Part shown: one piece after another, positions 36,459-46,094 of the stretch
Numbering within the stretch: the stretch's first letter is position 1
Layout of the letters: each line of letters starts with the position of its first letter
From: Burkholderia sp. 8Y
GTDB lineage: Bacteria > Pseudomonadota > Gammaproteobacteria > Burkholderiales > Burkholderiaceae
Assembly: GCF_902506145.1 (NCBI RefSeq)
Contig: NZ_LR733519.1
Span: forward strand, 2,020,314-2,084,313
Reading direction: 5' to 3'
Length of the DNA stretch: 64,000 nucleotides
The notes under the pieces: generated by a model
Databases searched by the model: none
The model's input: the letters and a program-made list of their open reading frames with translations, nothing else
What the model was told of the DNA's origin: nothing
Program-made: the position numbers and the translations under genes

Positions 36459-37583
36459 ATGCCCGCCATGAGAATCGCCGCCCGGTTTCAATCGACTCGT
36501 TTCAAGCGCCCGCCGCCCAAGCCGATACGCACGGCGCTCGCCGCCGCTGGCCTGGCGACGCTGTGCGCCTTCACCGGTTGCGCCCTCGCGCAACAACGCG
36601 ACGACATGAGCGGCGAACGCCACGGCAACGGCGGCCGGCATGTCAAGGTGATGATCATCTCGATGTTCGGGCCGGAAGGCCAGGTCTGGCTCGACAATCT
36701 CGGTCCGTGGCAGGCGGTGCAGGTGCCGGGACTCTCGCCGGATTATCCGGACGTGCATTGCAATCGCGACGACGTGTGCGTCATCACGACCGGCATGGGC
36801 CACGCAAACGCGACGGCGTCGATCATGGCGCTGACGTTCTCCGATCAGTTCGATCTGCGGCACACGTATTTCCTGATCGCGGGCATCGCCGGGATCGATC
36901 CGGCGCGCGGCACGCTCGGCTCGGCGGCGTGGGCCAAATATCTCGTCGATTTCGGCATCCAGTGGGAAATCGACGCACGCGAAAAGCCGGCCGACTGGCC
37001 GACCGGCTTTCTCGGCATCAACACCAAGAGTCCGCACGACAAGCCCTCGCTCGACTATCGCACGGAGGTTTTCGCGCTCAATGCATCGCTCGCCGACGCG
37101 GCTTACGCGCTCTCGCGCAACGTGACGCTTTCCGATAGCGATCAGGCGAAGGTCGCACGCGCCAAGTTCAACTACGCGCCCGCGAATCAGCCGCCGCGCG
37201 TGATTCAGTGCGACACGCTGGCAGGCGATACGTGGTGGTCCGGCAAGTACATCGGCGAGCGGGCGCGCTACTGGACGCGCCTTTTGACCGACGGGCAGGG
37301 CGTCTACTGCACGACCCAGCAGGAAGACAACGCGACCTTCGAGGCGCTCAAGCGCGCGGCGAGCCTCAAGCGGGTGGACTTGGCCCGCGTGGCCGATCTG
37401 CGCGCGGGTTCCGACTTCGACCGGCCGTACGAGGGCCAGACGGCCAGCGACAATCTTCTTAACTATGCAGCGCAGGGCGGATTTACACCGGCCATCCAGA
37501 ATTTGTATCTGACCGGCAATCCTTTCGTCCAGGAAGTCGTCACGCACTGGGGTGCGTGGCGCAAGGGCGTTCCGCAACGGTGA
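36459..37583 (+). CDS. NUP-type purine nucleoside permease
   Basis: A 374-residue secreted protein of the NUP family (fungal/bacterial purine nucleoside permease, PF06516). Motifs are KVMIISMFGPEGQVWLDNL, CVITTGMGHANATASI, YFLIAGIAGIDPARGTLGSAAWAKY and WWSGKYIGERA. The fold resembles nucleoside phosphorylases, so it may hydrolyse or bind nucleosides in the periplasm rather than transport. The signal peptide has a possible lipobox (FTGC). ATG 36459 or 36468 are both possible; AGAGG is near both. A strong terminator follows. Confidence 0.87.
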   Translation: MPAMRIAARFQSTRFKRPPPKPIRTALAAAGLATLCAFTGCALAQQRDDMSGERHGNGGRHVKVMIISMFGPEGQVWLDNLGPWQAVQVPGLSPDYPDVHCNRDDVCVITTGMGHANATASIMALTFSDQFDLRHTYFLIAGIAGIDPARGTLGSAAWAKYLVDFGIQWEIDAREKPADWPTGFLGINTKSPHDKPSLDYRTEVFALNASLADAAYALSRNVTLSDSDQAKVARAKFNYAPANQPPRVIQCDTLAGDTWWSGKYIGERARYWTRLLTDGQGVYCTTQQEDNATFEALKRAASLKRVDLARVADLRAGSDFDRPYEGQTASDNLLNYAAQGGFTPAIQNLYLTGNPFVQEVVTHWGAWRKGVPQR

Positions 37584-37653
37584 ACAAGCGCAGAGGCACC
37601 TTTTTGTCTGAAGTCACACCGAAGTAACAAGTCTTCGGAACGAATTACACTCC

Positions 37654-37692
37654 AAGCCGCGAACCGGTAATTTCTGGTATCGCGGCTTTTTT
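37654..37692 (+). terminator. Intrinsic terminator after the NUP gene
   Basis: AAGCCGCGA at 37654-37662 pairs with TCGCGGCTT at 37680-37688, with further partial pairing (ACCGG/CTGGT) in the loop, and is followed by TTTT. It lies 71 bp past the stop. Confidence 0.85.
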
Positions 37693-38095
37693 ACCGCTTT
37701 TTACCTGAAAAGCGCGTCTCAAAAATAGCTCGCCAGACTGTCAACCGAACGCCGTGATGCCCCGTTGTTGCGGGCGTCAGGCAATTACTCAGATAAAAAA
37801 TAAGCCTGCGAATTTCCGAACGAGCAGACGGAAAACATCCTCGAAATCGCAGTCAAATTTGCCGATTTTTCGGGGAAGCAAACGTTACCGATGCAAAGTG
37901 TTGTTTGCAACAAAATATTATTGAGATGGTCTTGCGCTCGATTAAGGCCGTACTTAGAATCCGTTTCACAGTGTTGTTACAAGTTGTAACGGCCTGTATC
38001 AAAGTACGTAGCCGGGCGAAGAAAGCCCGGTGAGGCACAAAAAAGATATCGGCATAAGCCGGCTGGGAAATCGGGGATTACTGGAAGCAGCAACC
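37693..38095 (+). promoter_or_regulatory. Long AT-rich leader upstream of flhDC
   Basis: Over 400 bases without a gene, AT-richer than average, precede flhD, as expected for the heavily regulated flhDC promoter. It contains two dyads: TTGTT-tgc-AACAA at 37901-37913 and the perfect 7-1-7 palindrome GTTACAA-g-TTGTAAC at 37976-37990. Either could be a regulator site. Precise -35/-10 elements were not assigned. Confidence 0.55.
37976..37990. promoter_or_regulatory. Palindrome GTTACAA-g-TTGTAAC, candidate operator
   Basis: A perfect 7-bp inverted repeat around one base, 106 bp before the flhD start. Its symmetry and position suit a dimeric regulator of flhDC. The regulator is unknown. Confidence 0.45.
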
Positions 38096-38413
38096 ATGAA
38101 CGGTCGCGAGACGCTGGAATCGATCCGGGAAATCAACTTGTCTTACATCATGCTCGCACAGCGTCTGCTGCGCGAGGACCGGGCCATCGGCATGTTCCGG
38201 CTCGGGCTGTCGGCTGAACTGGCTGACTTGCTGGCGGGGCTCACGCTCGCGCAGGTCGTCAAGCTCGCGCAATCCGACAACCTGTTGTGCGCTTTCCGCT
38301 TCAACGATCACACGATGCTGTCGGCCTTGACGCAACCCGCGAAGAACGCGGATATCGCGCCGACGCACGCTGCAATCCTGCTGGCTGGCCAGCCGGCCGA
38401 ACAGTTCGCTTAA
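38096..38413 (+). CDS. flhD: Flagellar master regulator subunit FlhD
   Basis: FlhD forms the FlhD4C2 complex that activates class II flagellar genes with sigma-70. The 105-residue protein matches FlhD throughout: IREINLSYIMLAQRLLREDRAIGMFRLGLS and LAQVVKLAQSDNLLCAFRFNDHTML. The Cys in NLLCAFRF corresponds to the conserved Cys65 that can link FlhD dimers. ATG 38096 follows GGAAGCAG. flhC begins 19 bp downstream in the same operon. Confidence 0.95.
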   Translation: MNGRETLESIREINLSYIMLAQRLLREDRAIGMFRLGLSAELADLLAGLTLAQVVKLAQSDNLLCAFRFNDHTMLSALTQPAKNADIAPTHAAILLAGQPAEQFA

Positions 38414-38432
38414 GAGAGAGACGGAGCGAGCC

Positions 38433-39104
38433 ATGCTGAAGAAGAGCCTCACCGAAGACGCCCAGGAAGTGTTCCGCGCGATCGCACTGATTGAACTCGG
38501 CGCGCGCATGCAAGTGCTGGAGAGCGAACTGACGCTCTCGCGGGACCGCATGATCCGTCTCTATCGCGAAGTGAAGGGCGTTTCGCCGCCCAAGGGCATG
38601 CTGCCGTTTTCGGCGGACTGGTACATGACGTGGCTCGCGAACATCCACGCATCGCTTTTCTACAACACCTATACGTTCCTCAAGAACGAAGCCGGTTGCT
38701 CGCATCTCGATGCGTTGACCAAGGGGTATCGGCTGTATCTCGAGCACTGCAACCATAGCGGCGCGGAGGCGGTACTCGATCTCACGCGGGCCTGGACTCT
38801 TGTGCGCTTCTTCGACGCCGGCATGCTGCAGATGACGCCGTGCTGCCGCTGTACCGGCAAGTTTGTCGCACACAAACATGATTTGCAGAACAACGTGGTG
38901 TGCGGGGCCTGCCAGCCGCCGTCACGCGCGGGGAAGACCAAGAAAGCGGCGGCCGCTCGACAGGCCGTTCAAGAAGCCGCTCTGGAGGTGGTGTCTAGCA
39001 AGAGCGAAGTGCCGCCAGCACCGGAGTTTCCGGCGCATGTCGCACTCGACAACGTGGCGGCCTTGCAGCCGTCACGCGCAAGCCTGGTCGCACAGGCTGC
39101 TTAG
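38433..39104 (+). CDS. flhC: Flagellar master regulator subunit FlhC
   Basis: FlhC is the zinc-containing DNA-binding partner of FlhD. The 223-residue protein has the family core (GVSPPKGMLPFSADWYMTW, NTYTFLKN) and the four-Cys zinc cluster TPCCRCTGKFVAH ... VVCGACQPPSRAGK. The C-terminal 35-residue Ala-rich tail is longer than in enterobacterial FlhC. The next gene is polB rather than motAB/che genes, so the flagellar cluster does not continue on this side. Confidence 0.95.
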   Translation: MLKKSLTEDAQEVFRAIALIELGARMQVLESELTLSRDRMIRLYREVKGVSPPKGMLPFSADWYMTWLANIHASLFYNTYTFLKNEAGCSHLDALTKGYRLYLEHCNHSGAEAVLDLTRAWTLVRFFDAGMLQMTPCCRCTGKFVAHKHDLQNNVVCGACQPPSRAGKTKKAAAARQAVQEAALEVVSSKSEVPPAPEFPAHVALDNVAALQPSRASLVAQAA

Positions 39105-39192
39105 GCGGTAGCGGCGCCGGCTCATTCGTCGAGGACCATCCAGCGTGGATGTTTCTGGATGGTGGATGGCCGGCATGCCGCTACCGCGTTTT
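39105..39192 (+). terminator. Large hairpin directly after flhC
   Basis: GCGGTAGCGGC at 39105-39115 pairs perfectly with GCCGCTACCGC at 39177-39187, followed by GTTTTCC. The long loop holds a second nested dyad (CCATCCAG ... CTGGATGG). It starts on the base after the flhC stop, consistent with an operon terminator of unusual size. Confidence 0.6.
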
Positions 39193-39295
39193 CCTTCCTG
39201 TCTCAGCCTTTTCGTTTCGTTCACGCCGGCGCGCCGCTCATGCGCGCCACTGATGCGCGCCGCAGCGTTCTCCCGCCCCCAAGTAAAATGCTTCG

Positions 39296-41704
39296 ATGGC
39301 ACGCGCTTTCGAAGGACACGCCTTGGCTCAGGCACCGAATCACTCCCAGCAGGGCTTTCTGCTGACGCGTCACTGGCGCGATACAGCCGCGGGTACCGAG
39401 GTCGAGTTCTGGCTCGCCACCGATGCCGGTCCGCGCAAGGTCCGCATCGCCCCGCAAACACCCGTCGCCTTCATCCGCGCGGAAGACCGCGATAAAGCCG
39501 AGCCGCTCGTTCGCACGGTGCGCGATGCGCACTTGCGCGAGTTGCCGCTCACGGATTTCCGCCAGAAGCCGGTGCTCGGCCTCTACTGCGCGCAGTATCG
39601 TCAATTGCTCGCGCTCGAAAAGACGCTGAAGAACGCGGGCGTCGTTGTCTACGAAGCCGATGTCCGTCCAACCGAACGCTATCTGATGGAGCGATTCATC
39701 ACCGCGCCGGTTTCGTTCGAAGGCGAAGCGCGTGATGGCGTCGTGCAGAGCGAATTGAAGCCCGCGCCGGCTTATCGTCCGGCCCTCAGGCTCGTCTCGC
39801 TCGATATCGAAACGAGCGCCACGGCCGAGCTTTACTCCATTGCGCTCGAAGGCTGCGGCGCGCGGCAGGTGTTCATGCTCGGGCCGCCGACGAACGACGT
39901 TCACGCTCCGCTCGACTTCGAGCTCGACTATTGCGCGAGCCGCGCCGAGATGTTGCAGCGTTTCAACGGCTGGATCGCCGAGAATGATCCCGATGCGATC
40001 ATCGGCTGGAACGTCGTGCAGTTCGACCTGCGCGTGCTGCAAAAACACGCCGACGCTTACGACGTTCCATTATCCATTGGCCGCGACGGCAGCGTGATCG
40101 AATGGCGCGAGCACGGCATGAAGCGCAATCACTTCTTCGCGTCCGTCGCGGGAAGGCTCGTGGTGGACGGCATCGAGGCGCTGCGTTCGGCAACGTGGAA
40201 TTTCCCTTCGTTCAGCCTTGAATACGTCGCGCAATCGCTGTTGGGAGAAGGCAAGGCCATCGACAGTCCCTATGCCCGCATGGACGAGATCGAGCGGCGC
40301 TTTCGCGAGGACAAGCCCGCGCTCGCACGTTACAACCTGACCGACTGCGAACTCGTCACGAAGATCTTCGAGAAGACCGAACTGCTGCCGTTCCTGCTCG
40401 AACGCGCGACGGTAACGGGACTCGCCGCCGACCGCAGCGGCGGTTCGGTCGCGGCGTTCACGCATTTGTACATGCCGCGCATGCATCGTCTCGGCTATGT
40501 GGCTCCCAATCTGGGCGATGTGCCCGAAGAAGCGAGCCCCGGCGGTTTTGTCATGGATTCGCGGCCCGGCCTCTATGACTCCGTGCTCGTGCTCGACTAC
40601 AAGAGCCTGTATCCGTCGATCATTCGTACGTTCCTGATCGATCCGGTCGGTCTCGCGCAGGGCATGAGCGAAGCCGCGAACGAAGCAAAAGAAACCGTGC
40701 CTGGCTTTCGCGGCGCGCGCTTTTCTCGCGACAAGCATTGTCTGCCCGCCATCGTCGAGCAAGTGTGGGAAGGGCGCGAGGCCGCGAAGCGTCAGCGCAA
40801 CAAGCCGCTTTCGCAAGCACTCAAGATCATCATGAACTCGTTTTATGGCGTGCTCGGTTCGAGCGGATGCCGCTTCTTCGATCCGCGGCTCGCCTCGTCC
40901 ATCACCATGCGCGGCCATGAAATCATGCATCGCACGCGTGAACTGATCGAAGCGCGCGGCTACAGCGTCATTTATGGCGACACGGATTCGACCTTCGTGT
41001 GGCTGCGCCGCGCTCGCAGCGAGGACGACGCCGCGCGCATCGGCCGCGCACTCGTCGATCATGTCAACAATTACTGGCGCACGCATCTGCGCGAAACATT
41101 CGGCCTCGATAGTGCACTGGAATTGCAGTTCGAAACGCACTTCGAGCGATTCCTGATGCCGACCGTTCGCGGGACCGACGAAGGCAGCAAGAAACGCTAT
41201 GCGGGACTCACACAACGCGCGGACGGCAGCGAAGAAATCATCTATAAAGGGCTAGAGACGGTACGCACGGACTGGACGCCGCTCGCGCAGCGTTTTCAGC
41301 AAGAGCTTTACATGCGCGTCTTCAAGGACGAGCCCTATGAAGACTATGTGCGGGACTACGTCGAACGCACGCGGCGCGGCGCGCTGGACGAGTTGTTGAT
41401 CTATCGCAAGCGCCTGCGCCGCAGTCTCGACGACTACCAGCGCAACGTGCCGCCACATGTACGCGCCGCGCGCACTGCCGACGAATTCAACGCGCAACAG
41501 GGCCGTCCGTTGCAATATCAGAACGGTGGATGGATCAGCTACGTGATGACCGTCGGCGGCCCCGAACCGGTCGAGGCGCGTCATGCGCCCATCGACTACG
41601 AGCATTACGTGAGCAAGCAGCTACAGCCCGTGGCGGACGGCATCTTGCCGTTTTTGCGCAACGACTTCACCACGCTGATGTCGGGGCAGCAAGAACTCTT
41701 CTGA
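39296..41704 (+). CDS. polB: DNA polymerase II (family B)
   Basis: An 802-residue family-B DNA polymerase with proofreading exonuclease. Exo motifs are VSLDIETS (ExoI), [11 protein letters not shown] (ExoII) and [11 protein letters not shown] (ExoIII). Polymerase motifs are [14 protein letters not shown] (motif A) and [15 protein letters not shown] (motif B). The motif C segment is [12 protein letters not shown]. Length and arrangement match E. coli Pol II, an SOS-linked translesion and repair polymerase. The ribosome site before ATG 39296 is weak. No LexA box was assigned with confidence in the 190 bp upstream, which is mostly taken up by the flhC hairpin. Confidence 0.95.
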   Translation: MARAFEGHALAQAPNHSQQGFLLTRHWRDTAAGTEVEFWLATDAGPRKVRIAPQTPVAFIRAEDRDKAEPLVRTVRDAHLRELPLTDFRQKPVLGLYCAQYRQLLALEKTLKNAGVVVYEADVRPTERYLMERFITAPVSFEGEARDGVVQSELKPAPAYRPALRLVSLDIETSATAELYSIALEGCGARQVFMLGPPTNDVHAPLDFELDYCASRAEMLQRFNGWIAENDPDAIIGWNVVQFDLRVLQKHADAYDVPLSIGRDGSVIEWREHGMKRNHFFASVAGRLVVDGIEALRSATWNFPSFSLEYVAQSLLGEGKAIDSPYARMDEIERRFREDKPALARYNLTDCELVTKIFEKTELLPFLLERATVTGLAADRSGGSVAAFTHLYMPRMHRLGYVAPNLGDVPEEASPGGFVMDSRPGLYDSVLVLDYKSLYPSIIRTFLIDPVGLAQGMSEAANEAKETVPGFRGARFSRDKHCLPAIVEQVWEGREAAKRQRNKPLSQALKIIMNSFYGVLGSSGCRFFDPRLASSITMRGHEIMHRTRELIEARGYSVIYGDTDSTFVWLRRARSEDDAARIGRALVDHVNNYWRTHLRETFGLDSALELQFETHFERFLMPTVRGTDEGSKKRYAGLTQRADGSEEIIYKGLETVRTDWTPLAQRFQQELYMRVFKDEPYEDYVRDYVERTRRGALDELLIYRKRLRRSLDDYQRNVPPHVRAARTADEFNAQQGRPLQYQNGGWISYVMTVGGPEPVEARHAPIDYEHYVSKQLQPVADGILPFLRNDFTTLMSGQQELF

Positions 41705-41788
41705 GCGCCGAAAGGCGAACGGGCATGCGCGGGCGCGGCACTTGCTGCCGCATGACGCGTTGCTTGCATCGACAACGAGAATGGAAGC

Positions 41789-44464
41789 ATGTACATGATG
41801 ACTGCGTCCACGGAAATCAGCCGCTCGCAAGTTCGTAACCGCATCGTGAAGGACCTTTGGCAGGCGATCTGGACATTTCGCTTGCAGACGCTCGGTGCCG
41901 TTGCGTTGATGATTGCATCGCGGCTCGCGGTGGTATCCGTTCCCCTGATGCTGAAACACGTCATCGACGAGTTCAGCAAGCCGACCGCGAACGCCGTCTT
42001 TCCGGTGTTCGTCATCCTCACGTATGTGCTGATGCGCTATCTCGGCGACGTGCTCAACGAAGCGCGCGATGTCTTATTCAGCGTCGTGACGCAACGTACG
42101 GTCGCATCGTTTACCGCGCGCACGTTCTCCCATTTGCACAACATGGGCGCGCGTTTTCATGCGCAACGCGAAACGGGGGGCGTCGTGCGCGACGTGCAAA
42201 AAGGCGCGGACGGTATCGGCTTCTTGCTCGGCGTGGCCATCTTCACCATCGTGCCGACGCTTATCGAAATCGGCACGGTCGTCGCCATCATGGTGAGCCA
42301 GTACGCGAAGACGTTCATGGTCGCGATCGGCGCGACGTTCGTCTGCTACGCGGTCTATACGCTTCTTTTCACGCGCTACCGCATGCGCTTTCAACGCGCG
42401 GTGAACCGGCTCGAAGCACAGTCGGACAGCCGCCTCGTCGACAGTCTCCTGAACTACGAGACCGTTAAGCTCTTTGCGAGCGAAGACGTCGAACGCGGGC
42501 GCCTTTCCACAGTGCTCGACAAGTGGGTCGACGCACGCACCGCGAACCAGCGCGCATTGACGATCCTGCATGTCGGACAAAGCACGGTCATCGCTATCGG
42601 CATCGCGGCCGTGATGCTGCTCGCCGCGCAGAACGTGGTGGCCGGCACCATGAGCGTGGGCGATCTCGTGCTGGTGAACGCCTATATTGTGCAAGTGTGC
42701 GCGCCGCTCAACACGCTCGGCTTCGTGTTTCGCGAGACGAACGATGCGATCGTCAACGTCGAACGCATGTTCGAGATTCTGCTTGCGCGGGGCCGTCGCG
42801 GTGAGGACGTTGACGAGAACGACGCCAAGCCGCTCGTGGTGTCGGCAGGAGAAATTGAATTCGAGCACGTGGACTTCGGCTACGATCCCGCGCGTCAGAT
42901 TCTGCGCGATATCGATTTTCGCGCGCATCCCGGCAAGAAGCTGGCGGTGGTGGGCGGCAGCGGATCGGGCAAGTCGACGCTGATGAAGCTGCTTTTCAGG
43001 CTCTATTCGCCGACGTCAGGGATTATCACCATCGACGGTCAGGATATCCGGCAGGTCACGCAAAAGAGTCTGCGCGAAGCCATCGGCATCGTGCCGCAAG
43101 ATACCGTGCTGTTCAACGATACGATCGCCTACAACATCGCGTATGGCCGGCCATCCGCCACGCGAGCCGATGTCGTGCGCGCAGCGCGCGCGGCGCAACT
43201 GGACGGCTTCATCGAACGCTTGCCGGATCACTACGATACGCGCGTCGGCGAACGCGGCGTGCGGCTGTCGGGCGGCGAGCGGCAACGCATTGCGATTGCG
43301 CGCGCCATTCTGAAAGACCCGCGCATCATCGTGTTCGATGAAGCCACGTCCGCGCTCGACACGCGCTCCGAGCGTGCGATTCAGAGCGAACTCGACAGGC
43401 TCGCGCAAGGCCGCACGTCCATCGTGATTGCGCACCGGCTTTCGACTGTCGTGAATGCTGACTGGATTCTCGTGATGGAGCATGGGCGCATTGTCGAGCA
43501 GGGCCAGCATGCGGAACTGATCGAACGCGGCGGCGTGTATGCGCGCATGTGGGCGCTGCAATCGCAACAAGGCGAACTCGCGCAGGTGCAGCGCAAGGTG
43601 TCCGCGCAACCGGTCGGGCTCGGGGCGTTGATCGCGGGCGTGGTCGATGGCCTGCACGAAGAAATCGTCGAACATGGCGTGCAGCTTTACACGATGATGC
43701 CCGATGCCGATCTGCGCGTGACCGGCGACCCCGGCGTGCTGCAGTTCGTGATAGCGGACCTGTGCCGCACCGAGATTCGCGCGGCCGAGCGTGGCGAGCG
43801 TGTGGAACTGCGTGTGGAGCGCGAAGCGAATCAGGTGCGCGTGTGCGTGCTGGGCCGTCGCGCGCAGCCCGCGCCGCTTTCACAGCAGCAGGCGCGCCGG
43901 CTCGAACAGGCGCTCGCGGAAACGGGCGGCACCTTCACCGTGGGCTATGTCGACGGCCACCTCGCCTACGTCGCGATGATGCCGCTGCGCCCCGTGGTCG
44001 ATACCGACAGCCTCGCGAGCCTGGCGGAGCCGAACGCAAACGTTGCCGGCAATCTGGATGGCCTTTGCGTCATGGTGCTGGACGATCAGGACGCCGCCCG
44101 CGAGGCGCTCGGCGCCGTCCTGGAAATGTCGGGGGCGCGCGTGAGACTCGCGGCCTCGGGCAAGGACGCGCTGGAATGGCTCGCGCAAGCGCCCACGCAG
44201 GAATGGCCGGATGCGTTCTTATGCGACATCGTGCTCGGCGAAGAAGACGGCTATCAAATATTGCGCCGTGTTCGCGAACTGGAAGCGAGCCGCCGTGTGT
44301 CGCTCGGAGAGCGCATGCCTGCCATTGCGTTGACGGGACACACGCAAACCGAGGACCGCCTGCGGGCGCAGATGGCAGGTTTCCAGATGCACATGACCAA
44401 GCCCGTTTCCACCGAGCGGCTGATCGCGGCGATCAGGCAGGTCGCCGTGCCGACCGAAGCATGA
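41789..44464 (+). CDS. ABC exporter (AtmA type) fused to kinase-ATPase-like and receiver domains
   Basis: An 891-residue fusion. Residues about 20-325 form a six-TM ABC exporter membrane domain of the Atm1/HMT1 type. Residues about 350-590 are the nucleotide-binding domain, with Walker A GGSGSGKST near 390, signature LSGGERQRIAIARA near 493, Walker B IIVFDEATSALD and switch His in IAHRLST. About 600-745 resembles a histidine-kinase ATPase domain but lacks the N-box Asn. About 760-885 is a receiver domain with Asp765/766, phospho-acceptor Asp813 (LCDIVLGEEDG), Thr849 and Lys871 all present. Atm1-type exporters move glutathione-based or heavy-metal compounds. The stop lies 9 bp before the next gene. 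No separate kinase is visible. Confidence 0.9.
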   Translation: MYMMTASTEISRSQVRNRIVKDLWQAIWTFRLQTLGAVALMIASRLAVVSVPLMLKHVIDEFSKPTANAVFPVFVILTYVLMRYLGDVLNEARDVLFSVVTQRTVASFTARTFSHLHNMGARFHAQRETGGVVRDVQKGADGIGFLLGVAIFTIVPTLIEIGTVVAIMVSQYAKTFMVAIGATFVCYAVYTLLFTRYRMRFQRAVNRLEAQSDSRLVDSLLNYETVKLFASEDVERGRLSTVLDKWVDARTANQRALTILHVGQSTVIAIGIAAVMLLAAQNVVAGTMSVGDLVLVNAYIVQVCAPLNTLGFVFRETNDAIVNVERMFEILLARGRRGEDVDENDAKPLVVSAGEIEFEHVDFGYDPARQILRDIDFRAHPGKKLAVVGGSGSGKSTLMKLLFRLYSPTSGIITIDGQDIRQVTQKSLREAIGIVPQDTVLFNDTIAYNIAYGRPSATRADVVRAARAAQLDGFIERLPDHYDTRVGERGVRLSGGERQRIAIARAILKDPRIIVFDEATSALDTRSERAIQSELDRLAQGRTSIVIAHRLSTVVNADWILVMEHGRIVEQGQHAELIERGGVYARMWALQSQQGELAQVQRKVSAQPVGLGALIAGVVDGLHEEIVEHGVQLYTMMPDADLRVTGDPGVLQFVIADLCRTEIRAAERGERVELRVEREANQVRVCVLGRRAQPAPLSQQQARRLEQALAETGGTFTVGYVDGHLAYVAMMPLRPVVDTDSLASLAEPNANVAGNLDGLCVMVLDDQDAAREALGAVLEMSGARVRLAASGKDALEWLAQAPTQEWPDAFLCDIVLGEEDGYQILRRVRELEASRRVSLGERMPAIALTGHTQTEDRLRAQMAGFQMHMTKPVSTERLIAAIRQVAVPTEA

Positions 44465-44473
44465 GGCGACGAT

Positions 44474-45085
44474 ATGGACACCGAATTATTGGTTCGCATC
44501 GACGAGCTGAAGCCGACGCAGGGCGCGATCGGCATGGAGCATGTGCGAGAAAAGATGCATCTGACGAGCGCCACGCCCGCGCACGAACGCGCGGCATTCT
44601 TGCGCGAGCACGCGCTGCGTGTGGTGCGCGGGCCGGGTGGCACGCTCCATGTGATCGACCATCATCACTGGGCGCGTGCCTGGCACGAACTGGGCATCGA
44701 CGTCGTGCCGGTCGTGATCGATTGCGACTTCAGCGACCGCGATCACGACGGATTCATCGCCGCGCTGCGTGAGCGGGGCTGGGTCCATCCCTTCGATGAG
44801 CAGGCGCGTGAAACGTCGGTCGACGCGCTGCCGCCGTCCATCGCAGCGATACCCGACGATCCCTATCTGAGCCTCGCGGCTTTCGTGCGGATGGCGGGCG
44901 TCTTCAACGATCCGCCCGGGACCAACGCGAAGTACGCATGGGCCGACTATTTCCGCGAGCGCGTACAGGGCGATTTCACGTCGATTGCGGGCTTTGCCAA
45001 GGCGTTGGCGCAGGCAGTGGCCGCTTCGCGTGAAGACGAAGCGCGCGCACTGCCCGGATTCAACGTCGAAAACGTCAAAGGGTAG
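44474..45085 (+). CDS. ParB-like (ParBc_2) protein
   Basis: A 203-residue protein of the putative ParB-like nuclease family (PF08857), with [18 protein letters not shown] at the start and [17 protein letters not shown] containing a His cluster. The family is uncharacterised and unrelated in role to chromosome-partition ParB; nuclease activity is only suggested by fold. It follows the ABC-receiver fusion by 9 bp, so it is very probably co-transcribed. Its end overlaps the convergent UDP-xylose synthase gene by 11 bp. Confidence 0.75.
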   Translation: MDTELLVRIDELKPTQGAIGMEHVREKMHLTSATPAHERAAFLREHALRVVRGPGGTLHVIDHHHWARAWHELGIDVVPVVIDCDFSDRDHDGFIAALRERGWVHPFDEQARETSVDALPPSIAAIPDDPYLSLAAFVRMAGVFNDPPGTNAKYAWADYFRERVQGDFTSIAGFAKALAQAVAASREDEARALPGFNVENVKG

Positions 45086-46058
45086 CCAATGCCGAGCGCG
45101 TCTGCTGCGCTTCGATGATCTGCCGGAAGTACGCGGCGGTGCGGCGCAACCCCTCGTCGAGCACGGTCACGGGTTCCCAGCCGAGGAGTTGGCGCGCCTG
45201 CGTGATGTCCGGCTGACGATGCCACGGATCGTCCATCGGCAGCGGGCGGAACACGATCTCCGACTTCGAACCCGTCAACGCGACGATACGTTGCGCGATC
45301 TCCAGCATCGACAACTCATGCGGATTGCCGAGATTGACCGGGCCGGTTATATCGTCGGGCGTGTTCATCAGGCGGATAAAGGCATCCACCATGTCGTCCA
45401 CGTAGCAGAAGGAGCGCGTCTGCGTGCCTTCGCCGTAGACGGTGATCGGCTCGCCGGCGAGCGCCTGCATCATGAAGTTCGAGACCACGCGGCCATCACT
45501 CGGATGCATGCGCGGTCCATACGTATTGAAGATGCGCGCAATCTTGATGTTGAGCCCGTGCTGACGACGATAGTCCATGAAAAGCGTCTCGGCGCAACGC
45601 TTGCCTTCGTCGTAGCATGAACGCGGACCGATCGGGTTCACGTTGCCCCAGTACGCTTCCTGCTGCGGATGAACGCGCGCATCGCCATACACTTCGCTCG
45701 TCGATGCCTGGAATATCTTGGCCTTCACGCGCTTGGCCAGCCCCAGCATATTGATCGCGCCGTGCACGCTCGTCTTCGTGGTCTGCACCGGATCATGCTG
45801 ATAATGCACCGGCGACGCGGGACACGCGAGGTTGTAGATTTCATCGACTTCCACATAGAGCGGAAAGGTCACGTCATGACGCATCAGTTCGAAGTTGGGA
45901 CTGTCGAGCAGATGCGCGATATTGTCTTTCGTGCCCGTATAGAAGTTATCGACGCACAACACGTCGTGCCCTTGCGCCAGCAGGCGTTCGCAAAGATGCG
46001 AGCCGAGAAAGCCCGCGCCGCCCGTCACCAGAATGCGCTTCCGATATGCTTCCTTCAT
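45075..46058 (-). CDS. UDP-glucuronate decarboxylase (UDP-xylose synthase)-like SDR
   Basis: A 327-residue extended SDR closely matching UDP-xylose synthases. Cofactor motif [13 protein letters not shown], the substrate-phase [20 protein letters not shown], catalytic [12 protein letters not shown] (YxxxK) and [21 protein letters not shown] are all intact. The enzyme converts UDP-glucuronate to UDP-xylose and CO2 with enzyme-bound NAD. It is the last gene of the long minus-strand glycan cluster, 36 bp after the preceding glycosyltransferase, with AAGGA before the start. It would supply UDP-xylose to one of the cluster's transferases. Confidence 0.88.
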   Translation of the reverse strand: MKEAYRKRILVTGGAGFLGSHLCERLLAQGHDVLCVDNFYTGTKDNIAHLLDSPNFELMRHDVTFPLYVEVDEIYNLACPASPVHYQHDPVQTTKTSVHGAINMLGLAKRVKAKIFQASTSEVYGDARVHPQQEAYWGNVNPIGPRSCYDEGKRCAETLFMDYRRQHGLNIKIARIFNTYGPRMHPSDGRVVSNFMMQALAGEPITVYGEGTQTRSFCYVDDMVDAFIRLMNTPDDITGPVNLGNPHELSMLEIAQRIVALTGSKSEIVFRPLPMDDPWHRQPDITQARQLLGWEPVTVLDEGLRRTAAYFRQIIEAQQTRSALATL

Positions 46059-46094
46059 GTCCGTTCCTTTTTATGGTGATTGCGTCGCGGTCGG

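Noticed and set aside
33756..37577. A 1273-codon open frame on the minus strand
   Set aside because: It runs antisense through the MscS and NUP genes, is rich in Arg/His/Glu without domains, and exists because of codon bias in GC-rich DNA.
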